A stretch of DNA of 64,000 nucleotides from Clostridioides difficile (GCF_900243075.1 NZ_OEZH01000015.1:1-64000), one strand, 5' to 3'; positions 46,509-56,240 are shown, counted from the first letter of the stretch. Made by a program: numbers and translations. The notes: a model not told the origin generated them from the letters alone.

Positions 46509-47423
46509 ATGGATATTATAGAGGGATATATAGATTACATAAAAGATAAAAAAAGATTATCAGAAAATACAGTGGCATCATACGTTATGGATATAAAAAA
46601 ATATATGGAATATATAAATCAAAAAAGTATTAAACTAGTAGATATAGTGGAAAATGATATTATAAGTTACTTAATAAAGTTGGAAAAAGATAATGTATCA
46701 ATAGCTACAATAGCGAGGATGATATCATCTATAAAATCTTTTCATGATTATTTATTTTTAAATCATGTATGTACAAATAATCCTGCAAAGGATATAAAAA
46801 AACCTAAAATAAAAAAAGAAAATATAAATATACTTACAGAAGAAGAAATTGAAAGACTACTAAATTTTCCAAAGTTAACAACACCTAAGTTGATTAGAGA
46901 CAAGGCTATTTTCGAAGTATTATATGGTACTGGTATAAAAGTATCTGAATTAGTAGATATGAATATAGAAGATGTTGACCTTGACATTGATTATATTTAT
47001 TGTAATTCATGCTGTAAAAGTCAAAGAGTGATACCACTTTGTGATATTACAAAACTTTATTTAGAGAAGTATTTAAAAGAAGCAAGACCTAAAATCGCTG
47101 TAGAAGGTGAAAAATCATTATTTGTAAGTTCATTAGGTCAAAGGTTTACACGACAAGGTCTTTGGAAAGTTATAAAAAAATATTCTAATTTAGCTAATAT
47201 AGATAAAAATATAAATCCTACAATGCTTAGACATTCATTTGCAATTCATCTGTTAAATGAAGGCGCTAACATTGCTGTTGTGAGTAAAATTTTAGGAAAT
47301 GTTAATTTGTCTAGTTTGCAAGTATATTTAAATCATATAGATAAAAACGTGAGAAGAGAAATAAAGGAAAAACATCCTAGAAATGATATTGATATAGAAT
47401 TACAAAAAGCAGAAGCTAAATAG
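46509..47423 (+). CDS. XerD-like tyrosine recombinase with altered catalytic residues
   Basis: The 304-residue protein has the SAM-like N-terminal domain (about 1-90) and tyrosine-recombinase catalytic domain. Active-site positions can be read: GTGIKVSEL has Lys144 where XerD has Arg; NPTMLRHSFAIH has Thr238 in place of His, with Arg241 kept; LGNVNLSSLQVYLNH has Asn264 in place of His and Tyr273 kept. Three of the six catalytic residues are therefore changed, so strand cleavage may be lost. In Bacillus xerD lies here between spoIIM and deoB, so the locus is orthologous. A working XerD must be elsewhere or this one tolerates the changes. Confidence 0.85.
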   Translation: MDIIEGYIDYIKDKKRLSENTVASYVMDIKKYMEYINQKSIKLVDIVENDIISYLIKLEKDNVSIATIARMISSIKSFHDYLFLNHVCTNNPAKDIKKPKIKKENINILTEEEIERLLNFPKLTTPKLIRDKAIFEVLYGTGIKVSELVDMNIEDVDLDIDYIYCNSCCKSQRVIPLCDITKLYLEKYLKEARPKIAVEGEKSLFVSSLGQRFTRQGLWKVIKKYSNLANIDKNINPTMLRHSFAIHLLNEGANIAVVSKILGNVNLSSLQVYLNHIDKNVRREIKEKHPRNDIDIELQKAEAK

Positions 47424-47464
47424 ACTGTATAGCAAATTTTATAATTTAAAAGGAGTATATTTAT

Positions 47465-48637
47465 ATGAGCAGAGTAATTTGGATTGTAATTGATAGTGTT
47501 GGGATAGGAGCATTGCCTGATGCTGAAAATTTTGGAGATAGTAAGGATGTAAGTACTCTTGGAAATATATTTAGGGAATATCCAGATATAAAGATTCCTA
47601 ATATGAGAAAACTGGGTATAGGAAATATAGATGGTGTAGATTTTTTTGAAAGTATAAAAGATCCAATAGGTTGTTTTGGAAAATGTAAGGAAATGTCTCA
47701 AGGAAAAGATACTACTACTGGTCATTGGGAAATGACTGGTATAATAGTTGAAAAACCTTTTAAGACATTTGAACATGGATTCTCAAAAGAAATAATAGAA
47801 GAATTTGAGGAGAAAACTGGAAGAAGAGTAGTAGGAAATAAACCAGCTTCAGGAACTGTAATAATAGACGAGTATGGAGAACATCAAATAAAAACTGGCG
47901 ATGTAATAGTATATACTTCAGCTGATAGTGTATTTCAAATAGCTGCTAATGAAGAAATAATACCACTAGAAGAACTTTATAAGATGTGTAAAATAGCTAG
48001 GGAAATAATGATGGGAGATAATGCAGTAGCTAGAGTAATTGCTAGACCATTCATAGGTAAGAAAAAAGGTGAATTTGTGAGAACTTCAAATAGAAGAGAT
48101 TATTCATTAGACCCATTTGAGCCAACAGTTCTTGACAATATAAAAGAATCAGGATTTGACGTTTTAGCAGTTGGAAAAATAGAAGATATTTTTAATGGAA
48201 AAGGAATTACAGAGGCTATTCACACTAAAAGTAATATGGATGGAGTAGATGAAACTTTAAATTATATGAAACAAGATAATAAAGGTCTGATATATTCAAA
48301 TCTTGTTGATTTTGATTCTAAATATGGTCATAGAAGAGATCCAGAAGGATATAAGAAAGCCCTTGAAGAGTTTGATAGTAGACTTCCTGAAATAATGGAC
48401 AATATGAGAGAAGATGATATTCTAATAATCAATGCAGACCATGGGAATGACCCAACATATAAAGGTACAGACCATACAAGAGAATATATTCCAGTTATGA
48501 TTTATGGTAAAAAGGTTAAGAAAGGTTTTAATTTAGGAGTGAAAGATACATTTGCTGATATTGGAGCAACTGTTGCAGATATATTAAATGTAAAATTGCC
48601 TAAACATGGGTCAAGCTTTAAAGAAGATTTATTTTAA
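47465..48637 (+). CDS. deoB: Phosphopentomutase
   Basis: The 390-residue alkaline-phosphatase-fold mutase converts (deoxy)ribose 1-phosphate to the 5-phosphate. DSVGIGALPDAENFGD opens the enzyme, DTTTGHWEM is the phospho-Thr region, and NADHGNDPTYKGTDHTREY binds metals. It begins a nucleoside salvage set deoB-punA-pdp. Preceded by AAAGGAG. Confidence 0.96.
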   Translation: MSRVIWIVIDSVGIGALPDAENFGDSKDVSTLGNIFREYPDIKIPNMRKLGIGNIDGVDFFESIKDPIGCFGKCKEMSQGKDTTTGHWEMTGIIVEKPFKTFEHGFSKEIIEEFEEKTGRRVVGNKPASGTVIIDEYGEHQIKTGDVIVYTSADSVFQIAANEEIIPLEELYKMCKIAREIMMGDNAVARVIARPFIGKKKGEFVRTSNRRDYSLDPFEPTVLDNIKESGFDVLAVGKIEDIFNGKGITEAIHTKSNMDGVDETLNYMKQDNKGLIYSNLVDFDSKYGHRRDPEGYKKALEEFDSRLPEIMDNMREDDILIINADHGNDPTYKGTDHTREYIPVMIYGKKVKKGFNLGVKDTFADIGATVADILNVKLPKHGSSFKEDLF

Positions 48638-48692
48638 ATTAGAAAATGATAAAAAGTTAAAAAACTTAACTTAATAGGATGGAGGGATTGGA

Positions 48693-49505
48693 ATGTTTGA
48701 AAAGATAGAACAAAGTAGTAAATTTATAAATTCTAAAATTAATATAAAACCTAAAATTGGTTTGATATTAGGTTCTGGACTTGGCGATTTAGCAAATGAT
48801 ATAGAAGGTTCTGTTACAATTAAATATAGCGAAATTCCAAATTTCCCTGTATCAACTGTAGAAGGACATGCTGGACAACTTGTTATTGGAAAACTTGGAG
48901 GAAAAGAAGTAATTGCTATGCAGGGTAGATTTCATTATTATGAAGGATACTCTCAGAAAGAAGCTACTTTTCCTGTAAGAGTTATGAAAGCCTTAGGAGT
49001 TGAGATTCTTATAGTAACTAATGCTGCTGGAGGCGTAAATAAAAAGTTTAAAGCAGGAGATTTGATGATTATAAGAGACCATATAAACTTTAGTGGGAAT
49101 AATCCATTGGTAGGGAAAAATGATGATAGGCTTGGAGCTAGATTTCCAGATATGTCAGATGCCTATTCTTCTAAATATGTAGATATAGTTAAAGAGTGTG
49201 CTAAGCAATACAGTATAGATGTAAAAGAAGGTGTTTATATGTTTTTTAGTGGACCAAACTATGAAACACCAGCAGAAGTAAGAATGGCTCAAATTTTAGG
49301 AGCTGATGCTGTAGGTATGTCTACTGTTCCAGAAGTCATAGTAGCAGCACACTCTAATATAAGTGTTATTGGTATATCTTGTATAACAAATATGGCTGCT
49401 GGTATCTTAAATCAGCCACTAAGTCATGAGGAAGTAATACAAACTACTAAAAAAGTTAAAGTAGAATTTATGAACCTAGTTAAAAGTACAGTTGAAAATT
49501 TATAA
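48693..49505 (+). CDS. punA: Purine nucleoside phosphorylase
   Basis: The 270-residue trimeric-type PNP has LILGSGLGDLA near the N terminus, GRFHYYEGYS, VTNAAGGVN and FFSGPNYETPAEVRM. It phosphorolyses purine nucleosides. It follows deoB after 55 bases with GGAGGG and ends before a terminator-like hairpin. Secure. Confidence 0.95.
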   Translation: MFEKIEQSSKFINSKINIKPKIGLILGSGLGDLANDIEGSVTIKYSEIPNFPVSTVEGHAGQLVIGKLGGKEVIAMQGRFHYYEGYSQKEATFPVRVMKALGVEILIVTNAAGGVNKKFKAGDLMIIRDHINFSGNNPLVGKNDDRLGARFPDMSDAYSSKYVDIVKECAKQYSIDVKEGVYMFFSGPNYETPAEVRMAQILGADAVGMSTVPEVIVAAHSNISVIGISCITNMAAGILNQPLSHEEVIQTTKKVKVEFMNLVKSTVENL

Positions 49506-49584
49506 ATATCTTGAATTTATAAACTTTTTGAATAAATTTATAACAAAATAGTCAATGTTTGATTTAAAAATAATTAATAAGGAG

Positions 49585-49629
49585 CTGTCTTGATATAGAA
49601 AGTTATTTCTAATAAGGGACAGTTTTTTT
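49585..49629 (+). terminator. Terminator-like hairpin after punA
   Basis: CTGTCTT (49585-49591) pairs with GGGACAG near 49616-49622 with G-U pairs, and the inner AGAAA/TTTCT extends the stem; seven Ts follow. It separates punA from pdp. Confidence 0.75.
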
Positions 49630-49708
49630 ATAATACTATCATATTTAAAAATATTTTAAAGTTTAAAACTTATTTAAGTTATTAAAGAGTAGAATGGAGA
49701 TTTCAAGT

Positions 49709-51034
49709 ATGAGAATGTATGATATTATAAAAAAGAAGAGAGATAACCTAGAACTTAGTAAAGAAGAAATAAATTATTTTATAGAAAACTATTCAAAGGG
49801 TGATATTCCTGATTATCAAGCTTCTGCACTGTTAATGTCTATTTATTTAAATAAGATGAATAAACAGGAAACTGTGTATCTTACAGAAGCAATGATGAAC
49901 TCAGGTGACATGATAAACTTATCAGATATAGATGGTATAAAAGTGGATAAACATAGTACTGGTGGTGTTGGAGATAAGACCACTATAGCTCTTATACCTT
50001 TGGTTGCTTCATGTGGAGCACCAATTGCAAAGATGTCTGGTAGAGGTCTTGGTCATACTGGTGGTACTATTGATAAATTGGAGTCTATACCAGGTTTTTC
50101 AACAGAAATGAATATAAATAAGTTTATTGACTCTGTAAATAAGTCTAAAATAGCAGTTTGTGGTCAAAGTGCAAAGGTAGCAATTGCAGATAAGAAAATA
50201 TATGCTCTTAGAGATGTTACAGCTACAGTTGATAATATATCATTAATAGCATCCAGTGTAATGTCTAAAAAATTAGCTTCAGGGGCTGATGCAATTGTGT
50301 TAGATGTAAAAACTGGAGATGGAGCATTTATGAAGACTTTAGAAGAGTCTTTTGAATTAGCGAAATCTATGGTTGATATAGGTACTGGTATGAATAGGGA
50401 TACAATAGGAATTGTAACCGATATGGATGAGCCTTTAGGGTTTGCAGTAGGGAATTCTTTGGAAGTTATAGAAGCCATTGAGACTTTAAAAGGAAATGGT
50501 CCTGAAGACCTTGTTGAACTATGTGAAGTATTAGGAGCATATATGTTGGTTTTATCAAGAGTTGTAGACAATTTTGATGATGGTGTAAAAAAGATAAAAG
50601 AATCTATAAAATCTGGTAGTGCTATACATAAACTTAAAGAGTTTATAGAAAACCAAGGTGGGAATAAAGATGTAGTAGATGATTATTCTCTATTCAAAAA
50701 ATCAAAATATAAATATCCAGTTAAATCAAATAAATCAGGTTATATAAGCAAAATTAAAGCTGAAGATGTTGGTGTATCAGCTATGATTCTTGGAGCAGGC
50801 AGAGAAACTAAAGAGGATATTTTAGATTTATCAGCAGGGATAATTTTAGAAAAGAAAGTTGGAGATTTTGTAAATGAAGGTGACATTTTAGCATATATGT
50901 ATTATGATGATGAACAAAAACTATCATTTGCAAAAGACAGATTTATTGATTCATATTCTATTGTAGATGAAAAAATAGACAAAAATAAATTAATATATGG
51001 TATTGTAACTAAAGATGAAATTAAAAAGTTTTAG
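49709..51034 (+). CDS. pdp: Pyrimidine-nucleoside phosphorylase
   Basis: The 441-residue enzyme cleaves thymidine and uridine with phosphate. KHSTGGVGDKTT binds phosphate, with GRGLGHTGGTIDKLE and the SGADAIVLDVKTGDGAF region. The ATG at 49709 (MRMYDII) matches homologues and lies after TGGAGA by about nine bases; ATG 49694 would add five unlikely residues. It has its own terminator. Confidence 0.95.
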   Translation: MRMYDIIKKKRDNLELSKEEINYFIENYSKGDIPDYQASALLMSIYLNKMNKQETVYLTEAMMNSGDMINLSDIDGIKVDKHSTGGVGDKTTIALIPLVASCGAPIAKMSGRGLGHTGGTIDKLESIPGFSTEMNINKFIDSVNKSKIAVCGQSAKVAIADKKIYALRDVTATVDNISLIASSVMSKKLASGADAIVLDVKTGDGAFMKTLEESFELAKSMVDIGTGMNRDTIGIVTDMDEPLGFAVGNSLEVIEAIETLKGNGPEDLVELCEVLGAYMLVLSRVVDNFDDGVKKIKESIKSGSAIHKLKEFIENQGGNKDVVDDYSLFKKSKYKYPVKSNKSGYISKIKAEDVGVSAMILGAGRETKEDILDLSAGIILEKKVGDFVNEGDILAYMYYDDEQKLSFAKDRFIDSYSIVDEKIDKNKLIYGIVTKDEIKKF

Positions 51035-51061
51035 AAACTTTTAGAAAAGTGATTATAAAAG

Positions 51062-51094
51062 ACCTAACATGTCAAAAATAGTGTTAGGTTTTTT
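51062..51094 (+). terminator. Terminator after pdp
   Basis: ACCTAACA (51062-51069) pairs with TGTTAGGT (51082-51089), then a T-run. An almost identical motif (GTCTAACA/TGTTGGGC) ends mltG. Confidence 0.92.
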
Positions 51095-51247
51095 ATTTTT
51101 TTGATAAGCGATAAATGGTAACAAAAATATATATTTTAAAACATTTTTTACAATATAAATAATTTTATTCTACAAGATGATTGAAAATTAAAGTATCTAG
51201 CTTTATAATAGAAAATGGATAAATATACATAAGGAGTAGATTATATT

Positions 51248-52327
51248 ATGAGATTTAAAAAAAATAGATTAAAGTTAACAGCATTAATTATTGTTATATT
51301 AATTATCTTAGCAGGGATGTTTGTATCTATGCAAATAGGTCCTTATGATAAAAATAACAAGAATGATGTAATTATCGATATTCCAAGTGGAGCATCTGTT
51401 GGAAAAATATCTGACATATTATATGAAAATAAATTAATAAAAAATGAACTATTATTTAAACTTTTGGTAAAGGTTAGCAATAAAGCTCCATCTATAAAAT
51501 CAGGAACATACTTACTTAATCAATCATATTCAAATAATGATATAATAAGTCTTTTAGTTTCAGGTAAAATATATCATAATGGTATAAAAGTAACTATTCC
51601 AGAGGGTGCTACATCCAAAGAAATTATAGCAATGTTAGTAAATAAAAATTTAGGGGATAAAGCTACTTTTGAAAAATTAATAAAAGAGCCTCAAGAATTT
51701 TATGATAAATTTCCATACTTGAAAGAAGATGGAATAACTTCTTTAGAAGGGTTCTTGTATCCAGAAACGTATTATTTTAATTCAAAGAAGCAATCAGAAA
51801 AAGATATTCTAAGCGAAATGTTAAATGTATTTGACAGTAAATATACGGACAAGTTTAAAAAGAAACAAAAAGAATCAAAGATGACTCTTCAAGAAGTAAT
51901 GGAAATGGCTTCAATAATTGAGAAAGAAGCTGTTCTTGACAAAGATAGACCAATAATATCAAGTGTGTTTTATAATAGACTTAAGGTAGGTATGCCTCTT
52001 CAATCAGATGCTACAATACAATATATATTTGAAGAGAGAAAGAAAATTGTAACGTATGATGATTTAAAAATTAATTCACCATATAATAGTTACAAAAATA
52101 AAGGATTACCTCCTACACCAATATCAAATCCTGGTATAAAATCTATTGAAGCAGCACTATATCCAGATAAAACAGACTATTTATACTTTGTAGCTAAGAT
52201 TGATGGTGGAAATAACTATAGTACAAACTATCAAGACCATTTAAAATATGTTAAAGAGTATAAAGAAGCAAGAGATAAACAAGCAAAAGATACAAAGGCA
52301 ACGAATAAAGAGAATACAAAGAAATAA
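51248..52327 (+). CDS. mltG: Endolytic peptidoglycan transglycosylase MltG
   Basis: The 359-residue protein is MltG (YceG-like), which cuts nascent glycan strands and helps end elongation. It has an N-terminal membrane helix (about 9-27), a LysM-like module and a catalytic domain with GITSLEGFLYPETYYF, where the Glu is catalytic, and NPGIKSIEAALYP. The C terminus is Lys/Asn-rich. Preceded by AAGGAGT. Confidence 0.94.
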   Translation: MRFKKNRLKLTALIIVILIILAGMFVSMQIGPYDKNNKNDVIIDIPSGASVGKISDILYENKLIKNELLFKLLVKVSNKAPSIKSGTYLLNQSYSNNDIISLLVSGKIYHNGIKVTIPEGATSKEIIAMLVNKNLGDKATFEKLIKEPQEFYDKFPYLKEDGITSLEGFLYPETYYFNSKKQSEKDILSEMLNVFDSKYTDKFKKKQKESKMTLQEVMEMASIIEKEAVLDKDRPIISSVFYNRLKVGMPLQSDATIQYIFEERKKIVTYDDLKINSPYNSYKNKGLPPTPISNPGIKSIEAALYPDKTDYLYFVAKIDGGNNYSTNYQDHLKYVKEYKEARDKQAKDTKATNKENTKK

Positions 52328-52342
52328 ACAATGATTATAAAA

Positions 52343-52377
52343 AGTCTAACAGGGTAAAAATAATGTTGGGCTTTTTT
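52343..52377 (+). terminator. Terminator after mltG
   Basis: AGTCTAACA (52343-52351) pairs with TGTTGGGCT (52364-52372) with G-U pairs, then a run of six Ts. Confidence 0.88.
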
Positions 52378-52498
52378 ATTGAAAATTGTTATTCTTAGAT
52401 TTATAATAAAGAAAGTGTAAATATATATGACAATATGAATTTAAAAAATAATAAATTAAGACAAAACTTGAACATTTATTATTTTAGGGAGTGTTTTT

Positions 52499-53173
52499 AT
52501 GAGTAATATAGTTAATGATTTGGTTGAAGATTATATAAGAGTGACATTAAAAGAAAAAGAAGGACTTTTAAAAGATTTGGAAATTTATGCAGAGGAAAAT
52601 AGTGTTCCTATAATACATAAAGAGGTCTCAGATTTATTAAAAGTATTATTAAGGATTCAAAAGCCAAAGAGAGTTTTAGAAGTAGGATGTGCTATTGGTT
52701 ATTCTTCTATTTTTTTTGCAACTATTATAGGGAAAGATGCAGATATCGTAACTGTTGAGAGAAATGAAAAAATGATAGAAAAAGCAAAAGAAAATATAAA
52801 ATTAGCTGGATTTGACAATAACATAACTATACTAGAAGGAGATGCAGAAGAAAAACTTAGTCAAGTCCAAGGTGAATTTGACCTTATATTTATAGATGCA
52901 GCTAAAGGGCAATACAAGTTATTCTTTGATTTAGTTATAGATAAACTAAAAGATGGTGGACTTTTAGTATCTGATAATATTTTATATAAAGGTATGGTTG
53001 CTCATGATGATTTTGTTGTAAGAAGAAAGAAGACCATAGTAAAAAGGATGAGAAATTATTTAGATTATATATGTAATTGTGACTATTTAAGTACATCATT
53101 GGTACCAATAGGTGATGGTGTGGCACTAAGTTATAAAGAAAGTAAAAGAGGTGACGTAGATGGAATTAAATAA
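52499..53173 (+). CDS. trmR: tRNA 5-hydroxyuridine methyltransferase
   Basis: The 224-residue SAM-dependent O-methyltransferase is of the YrrM/TrmR type: VLEVGCAIGYSSIFFA is the SAM motif, IFIDAAKGQYKLFFD the metal/substrate part. TrmR methylates 5-hydroxyuridine at the tRNA wobble position to 5-methoxyuridine. The next gene, a U32-family TrhP, makes the hydroxyuridine, and the two reading frames overlap by 14 bases, so they form a biosynthetic pair. Confidence 0.9.
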   Translation: MSNIVNDLVEDYIRVTLKEKEGLLKDLEIYAEENSVPIIHKEVSDLLKVLLRIQKPKRVLEVGCAIGYSSIFFATIIGKDADIVTVERNEKMIEKAKENIKLAGFDNNITILEGDAEEKLSQVQGEFDLIFIDAAKGQYKLFFDLVIDKLKDGGLLVSDNILYKGMVAHDDFVVRRKKTIVKRMRNYLDYICNCDYLSTSLVPIGDGVALSYKESKRGDVDGIK

Positions 53174-54407
53174 AGTTGAACTTTTAGCTCCAGCAGGTGA
53201 TTTGGAGAGATTGAAAATAGCTATAACATATGGAGCAGATGCTGTTTATATAGGTGGAGAAATTTTTGGAATGAGGTCTGCTGCAAAGAACTTTAGTAAG
53301 GAAGATATGGCAGAAGGAGTAGCTTTTGCACATGAAAGAGGTAAGAAAGTATTTGTAACAGTAAATATAATACCTCATAATGAAGATTTTTTACAGTTAG
53401 AAGACTATTTGTTAGAATTAGAAGAAATAGGAATCGATGCAGTTATAATAGCTGACCCAGGAGTGCTTAGTGTTATTAAAAAAGTAATTCCGAATATGGA
53501 AATACATTTAAGTACACAAGCAAATACAACTAATTATCTAAGTGCAAATTTCTGGTACGAGCATGGAATAAAAAGGGTTGTAGTGGCAAGAGAATTGTCT
53601 TTTGATGAAATATCTGAGATAAGAGCAAAAACACCTTTAGATATGGATATAGAAGCGTTTATGCATGGAGCTATGTGTATTTCTTATTCTGGTAGATGTT
53701 TAATAAGCAACTATATGACTGGAAGAGATGCAAATAAAGGTTCTTGTGCTCAATCTTGTAGATGGCAATATCACTTAGTTGAAGAAAAAAGACCTGGTGA
53801 GTATTTCCCAATATATGAAGATGAAAGAGGTACATTCTTTTTTAACTCAAAAGATTTATGTATGATAGAGTATATACCAGAATTAATCAAATCTGGTATA
53901 ACAAGTTTAAAAATAGAAGGTAGAATGAAGACTGCATACTATGTAGCTACTGTTGTAAGAGCATACAGAATGGCAATAGATGAATTTTACAAAGACCCAG
54001 AAAACTGGAAGTTTAATCCAATGTGGATGGAAGAGTTAAAGAAAGGTAGTCATAGACATTTTACATCAGGTTTTTATTTGAATAAACCAACAACAGAAGA
54101 CCAAAACTATCAATCAGCATCATATGTTAGAAACTATGATTTTATAGGTATAGTCAGAGAAACAGAAGATGAAGATGGTCTTATTGTAGTTGAGCAAAGA
54201 AATAAAATGTGTGTTGGTGATGAAATAGAGGTCATGGGACCATATAAAGAAACTATGTTTACTAAAATTGAAGAAATGTATAATGAAGGGGGAGAAGCTA
54301 TAGAGTCAGCTCCTCATCCTAGACAAATAGTGAAGTTAAAGCTATCAGTAAAAGTTGGTAAAGATTATATGCTTAGAAAAGTTATAGAAGAAAAGGTTGA
54401 AGAATAA
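53160..54407 (+). CDS. trhP: Peptidase U32-family tRNA hydroxylation protein
   Basis: The 415-residue protein is a U32/YegQ-family protein of the TrhP kind, which uses prephenate to form 5-hydroxyuridine at tRNA position 34. Four Cys (173, 180, 196 and 200, in CISYSGRC and SCAQSC) suit an iron-sulphur site. It starts inside trmR at the ATG at 53160 after AAAGAGGTGA. In Bacillus trhP1/trhP2 are two genes; here one is seen. Confidence 0.9.
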   Translation: MELNKVELLAPAGDLERLKIAITYGADAVYIGGEIFGMRSAAKNFSKEDMAEGVAFAHERGKKVFVTVNIIPHNEDFLQLEDYLLELEEIGIDAVIIADPGVLSVIKKVIPNMEIHLSTQANTTNYLSANFWYEHGIKRVVVARELSFDEISEIRAKTPLDMDIEAFMHGAMCISYSGRCLISNYMTGRDANKGSCAQSCRWQYHLVEEKRPGEYFPIYEDERGTFFFNSKDLCMIEYIPELIKSGITSLKIEGRMKTAYYVATVVRAYRMAIDEFYKDPENWKFNPMWMEELKKGSHRHFTSGFYLNKPTTEDQNYQSASYVRNYDFIGIVRETEDEDGLIVVEQRNKMCVGDEIEVMGPYKETMFTKIEEMYNEGGEAIESAPHPRQIVKLKLSVKVGKDYMLRKVIEEKVEE

Positions 54408-54433
54408 TAAAAAATTGATAAAAATAGTATTAG

Positions 54434-54471
54434 CCCCTTAGAAATTGTCAATAATGAAATTATCTAAGGGG
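54434..54471 (+). promoter_or_regulatory. Hairpin enclosing the PBP ribosome site
   Basis: CCCCTTAGA (54434-54442) pairs with TCTAAGGGG (54463-54471), with a 20-base loop. The ribosome site AAGGGGTGA (54466-54474) is in the 3' arm, and the ATG is at 54479. No T-run follows, so it is not an intrinsic terminator of trhP. Confidence 0.65.
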
Positions 54472-54478
54472 TGATTTC

Positions 54479-56143
54479 ATGTCAAAAAAGAAGACTCCAT
54501 TTTTGAAAAAAGTGGGAAAGAGAAGCTGGTATATATTTACTATAATTTTAATAATTTATAGTGTTTTAATTTATAGACTAGTTGATATACAGGTATTAAA
54601 AGGTGATAAATACAAACAAAGTGTTGAATCGCAAAGTGTTGAGAAAGTAGAGTTAAATAGTGGAAGAGGAATAATCTATGATAGAAATAACAAAAAACTT
54701 ACAGATACAAGTAAGTCTCAGGTATTGGTTGTTGAAAAAGAAAAATTAAATAATAACTATAAAATTTTAGAGCTTGTTAAGAAAGCTACTAAGATGAATG
54801 ATTTAGATATATATAAAGCTATACAAGAACAATTGACACATCCTATAATACAGATTCAGGCTAAAAAGATTGATAGGAGCATGAAAAAAGAGCTTGAAAA
54901 AAATGGAATAATGGTAGAAGAAAAAACTATGAGATATTCAAAAGATGGTTTATTATCACATACAATAGGATATATAAAAGAAGACGATAAATCAGGTCAA
55001 TCAGGAATTGAAAAGAGTATGGATAGTGTGCTTAGAAATTCAAATGAAAAGTATATAAGTGCTTTTAAAGCTGGAGATGCAGGAAATGAAAAGTCTCTAA
55101 ACATACTAAAGGGAAGTGTAAAAACTGTTGATGATAAGGATAAAGATAGACATCTAAAAACTACAATTGATTATAACATTCAAAAAAAATTAGAACAGAT
55201 ACTAAACAAAGAAGAAAATCCTACAGCAGTAGTAATCTCAGAGGTATCTACAGGTGAAATTCTTGCAATGTGTTCTAGACCTAATTTTGACCAAAATGAC
55301 ATATCAAAAAGTTTAAAAGGAAAAAATGGGGAATTTGAAAATAGAGTTATAAAAGCGACATATCCACCAGGGTCTGTATTTAAGATGGTAGTTTTATTTT
55401 CTGCACTTGAAAATGGTGTTATAGATGAGAACTACACTTATAATTGTACAGGAAAGACTAAAGTTGGGAATACTAATGAGATACTAAGATGTAACAAAAG
55501 AGATGGGCATGGTTTTCAAAATTTAAGACAAGCTTTTTCTAATTCATGCAATCCTGCATTTTTAGATATAGCTATGAAGCTTGGCAAAGAAAAGATTTTG
55601 AAATCTGCTGAAAAATTGCATTTATTTGAAAAAGTTGATATTGGTCTTGATGAAGAAAAAATTAGGGAAGCTCCAAAAAATATATCAATACGAAATTTAG
55701 CTATAGGTCAAGAAAATATAGAATTCACACCACTGCAAATAAATCAAATGACTCAAATAATAGCTAATAATGGAACATTCAAACCATTGTACTTATATAA
55801 AAGTCTTGTGGACAATGATATGAATACAATAAAAACTTATAAATCTTCAAAAAAGGAAGAACTTATTTCTCCCTATGTGTGTACACAAGTTAAAGAATAT
55901 ATGAAGTCTGTGTCTAAGGTTGGTACAGCTAAAGACTTGAAGGATTTAGATGGTGGATGTGGAGTTAAAACAGGTACAGCTCAAAGTAGTTTGAACAAAA
56001 AAGCAATAGACCACGGATGGATAACTGGATTTTATCCAGAAGAAAGACCTAAGTATGTAATAACTGTACTAGTAGAAGGAACTCAAAAAGGAAGTAAATC
56101 TGCAATACCTATATTTAAAGAAATATGTGAAAGTATACAATAA
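54479..56143 (+). CDS. Class B penicillin-binding protein, sporulation-type
   Basis: The 554-residue protein has one membrane helix (about 15-35), a dimerisation domain and a transpeptidase domain with Ser299-x-x-Lys302 (PPGSVFKM), SxN at 356-358 and KTG at 497-499. It cross-links peptidoglycan. Its place before sigK matches the C. difficile class B PBP3 (the CD1229 locus), reported as made in sporulation. It is not SpoVD, which lies in the dcw cluster. It begins at the ATG at 54479, whose ribosome site sits in a hairpin. Confidence 0.9.
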   Translation: MSKKKTPFLKKVGKRSWYIFTIILIIYSVLIYRLVDIQVLKGDKYKQSVESQSVEKVELNSGRGIIYDRNNKKLTDTSKSQVLVVEKEKLNNNYKILELVKKATKMNDLDIYKAIQEQLTHPIIQIQAKKIDRSMKKELEKNGIMVEEKTMRYSKDGLLSHTIGYIKEDDKSGQSGIEKSMDSVLRNSNEKYISAFKAGDAGNEKSLNILKGSVKTVDDKDKDRHLKTTIDYNIQKKLEQILNKEENPTAVVISEVSTGEILAMCSRPNFDQNDISKSLKGKNGEFENRVIKATYPPGSVFKMVVLFSALENGVIDENYTYNCTGKTKVGNTNEILRCNKRDGHGFQNLRQAFSNSCNPAFLDIAMKLGKEKILKSAEKLHLFEKVDIGLDEEKIREAPKNISIRNLAIGQENIEFTPLQINQMTQIIANNGTFKPLYLYKSLVDNDMNTIKTYKSSKKEELISPYVCTQVKEYMKSVSKVGTAKDLKDLDGGCGVKTGTAQSSLNKKAIDHGWITGFYPEERPKYVITVLVEGTQKGSKSAIPIFKEICESIQ

Positions 56144-56163
56144 AATTATGTAGCTTAAAATTT

Positions 56164-56230
56164 AAGGATATATCGTAATTTTGATTTTCAGGCAGAAAGT
56201 TTTGTCTAACAATGTACGATATATCCTTTT
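56164..56230. terminator. Bidirectional terminator between the PBP and sigK genes
   Basis: AAGGATATATCGTA (56164-56177) pairs exactly with TACGATATATCCTT (56215-56228). T residues follow on the plus side; reading the minus strand, TTAAA follows. It closes two convergent genes. Confidence 0.75.
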
Positions 56231-56240
56231 AAATATAGTA

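Noticed and set aside
47333-47776. 147-residue minus-strand frame at the xerD-deoB junction
   Set aside because: Antisense to two clear genes, low-complexity Ile/Tyr/Ser composition, no ribosome site.
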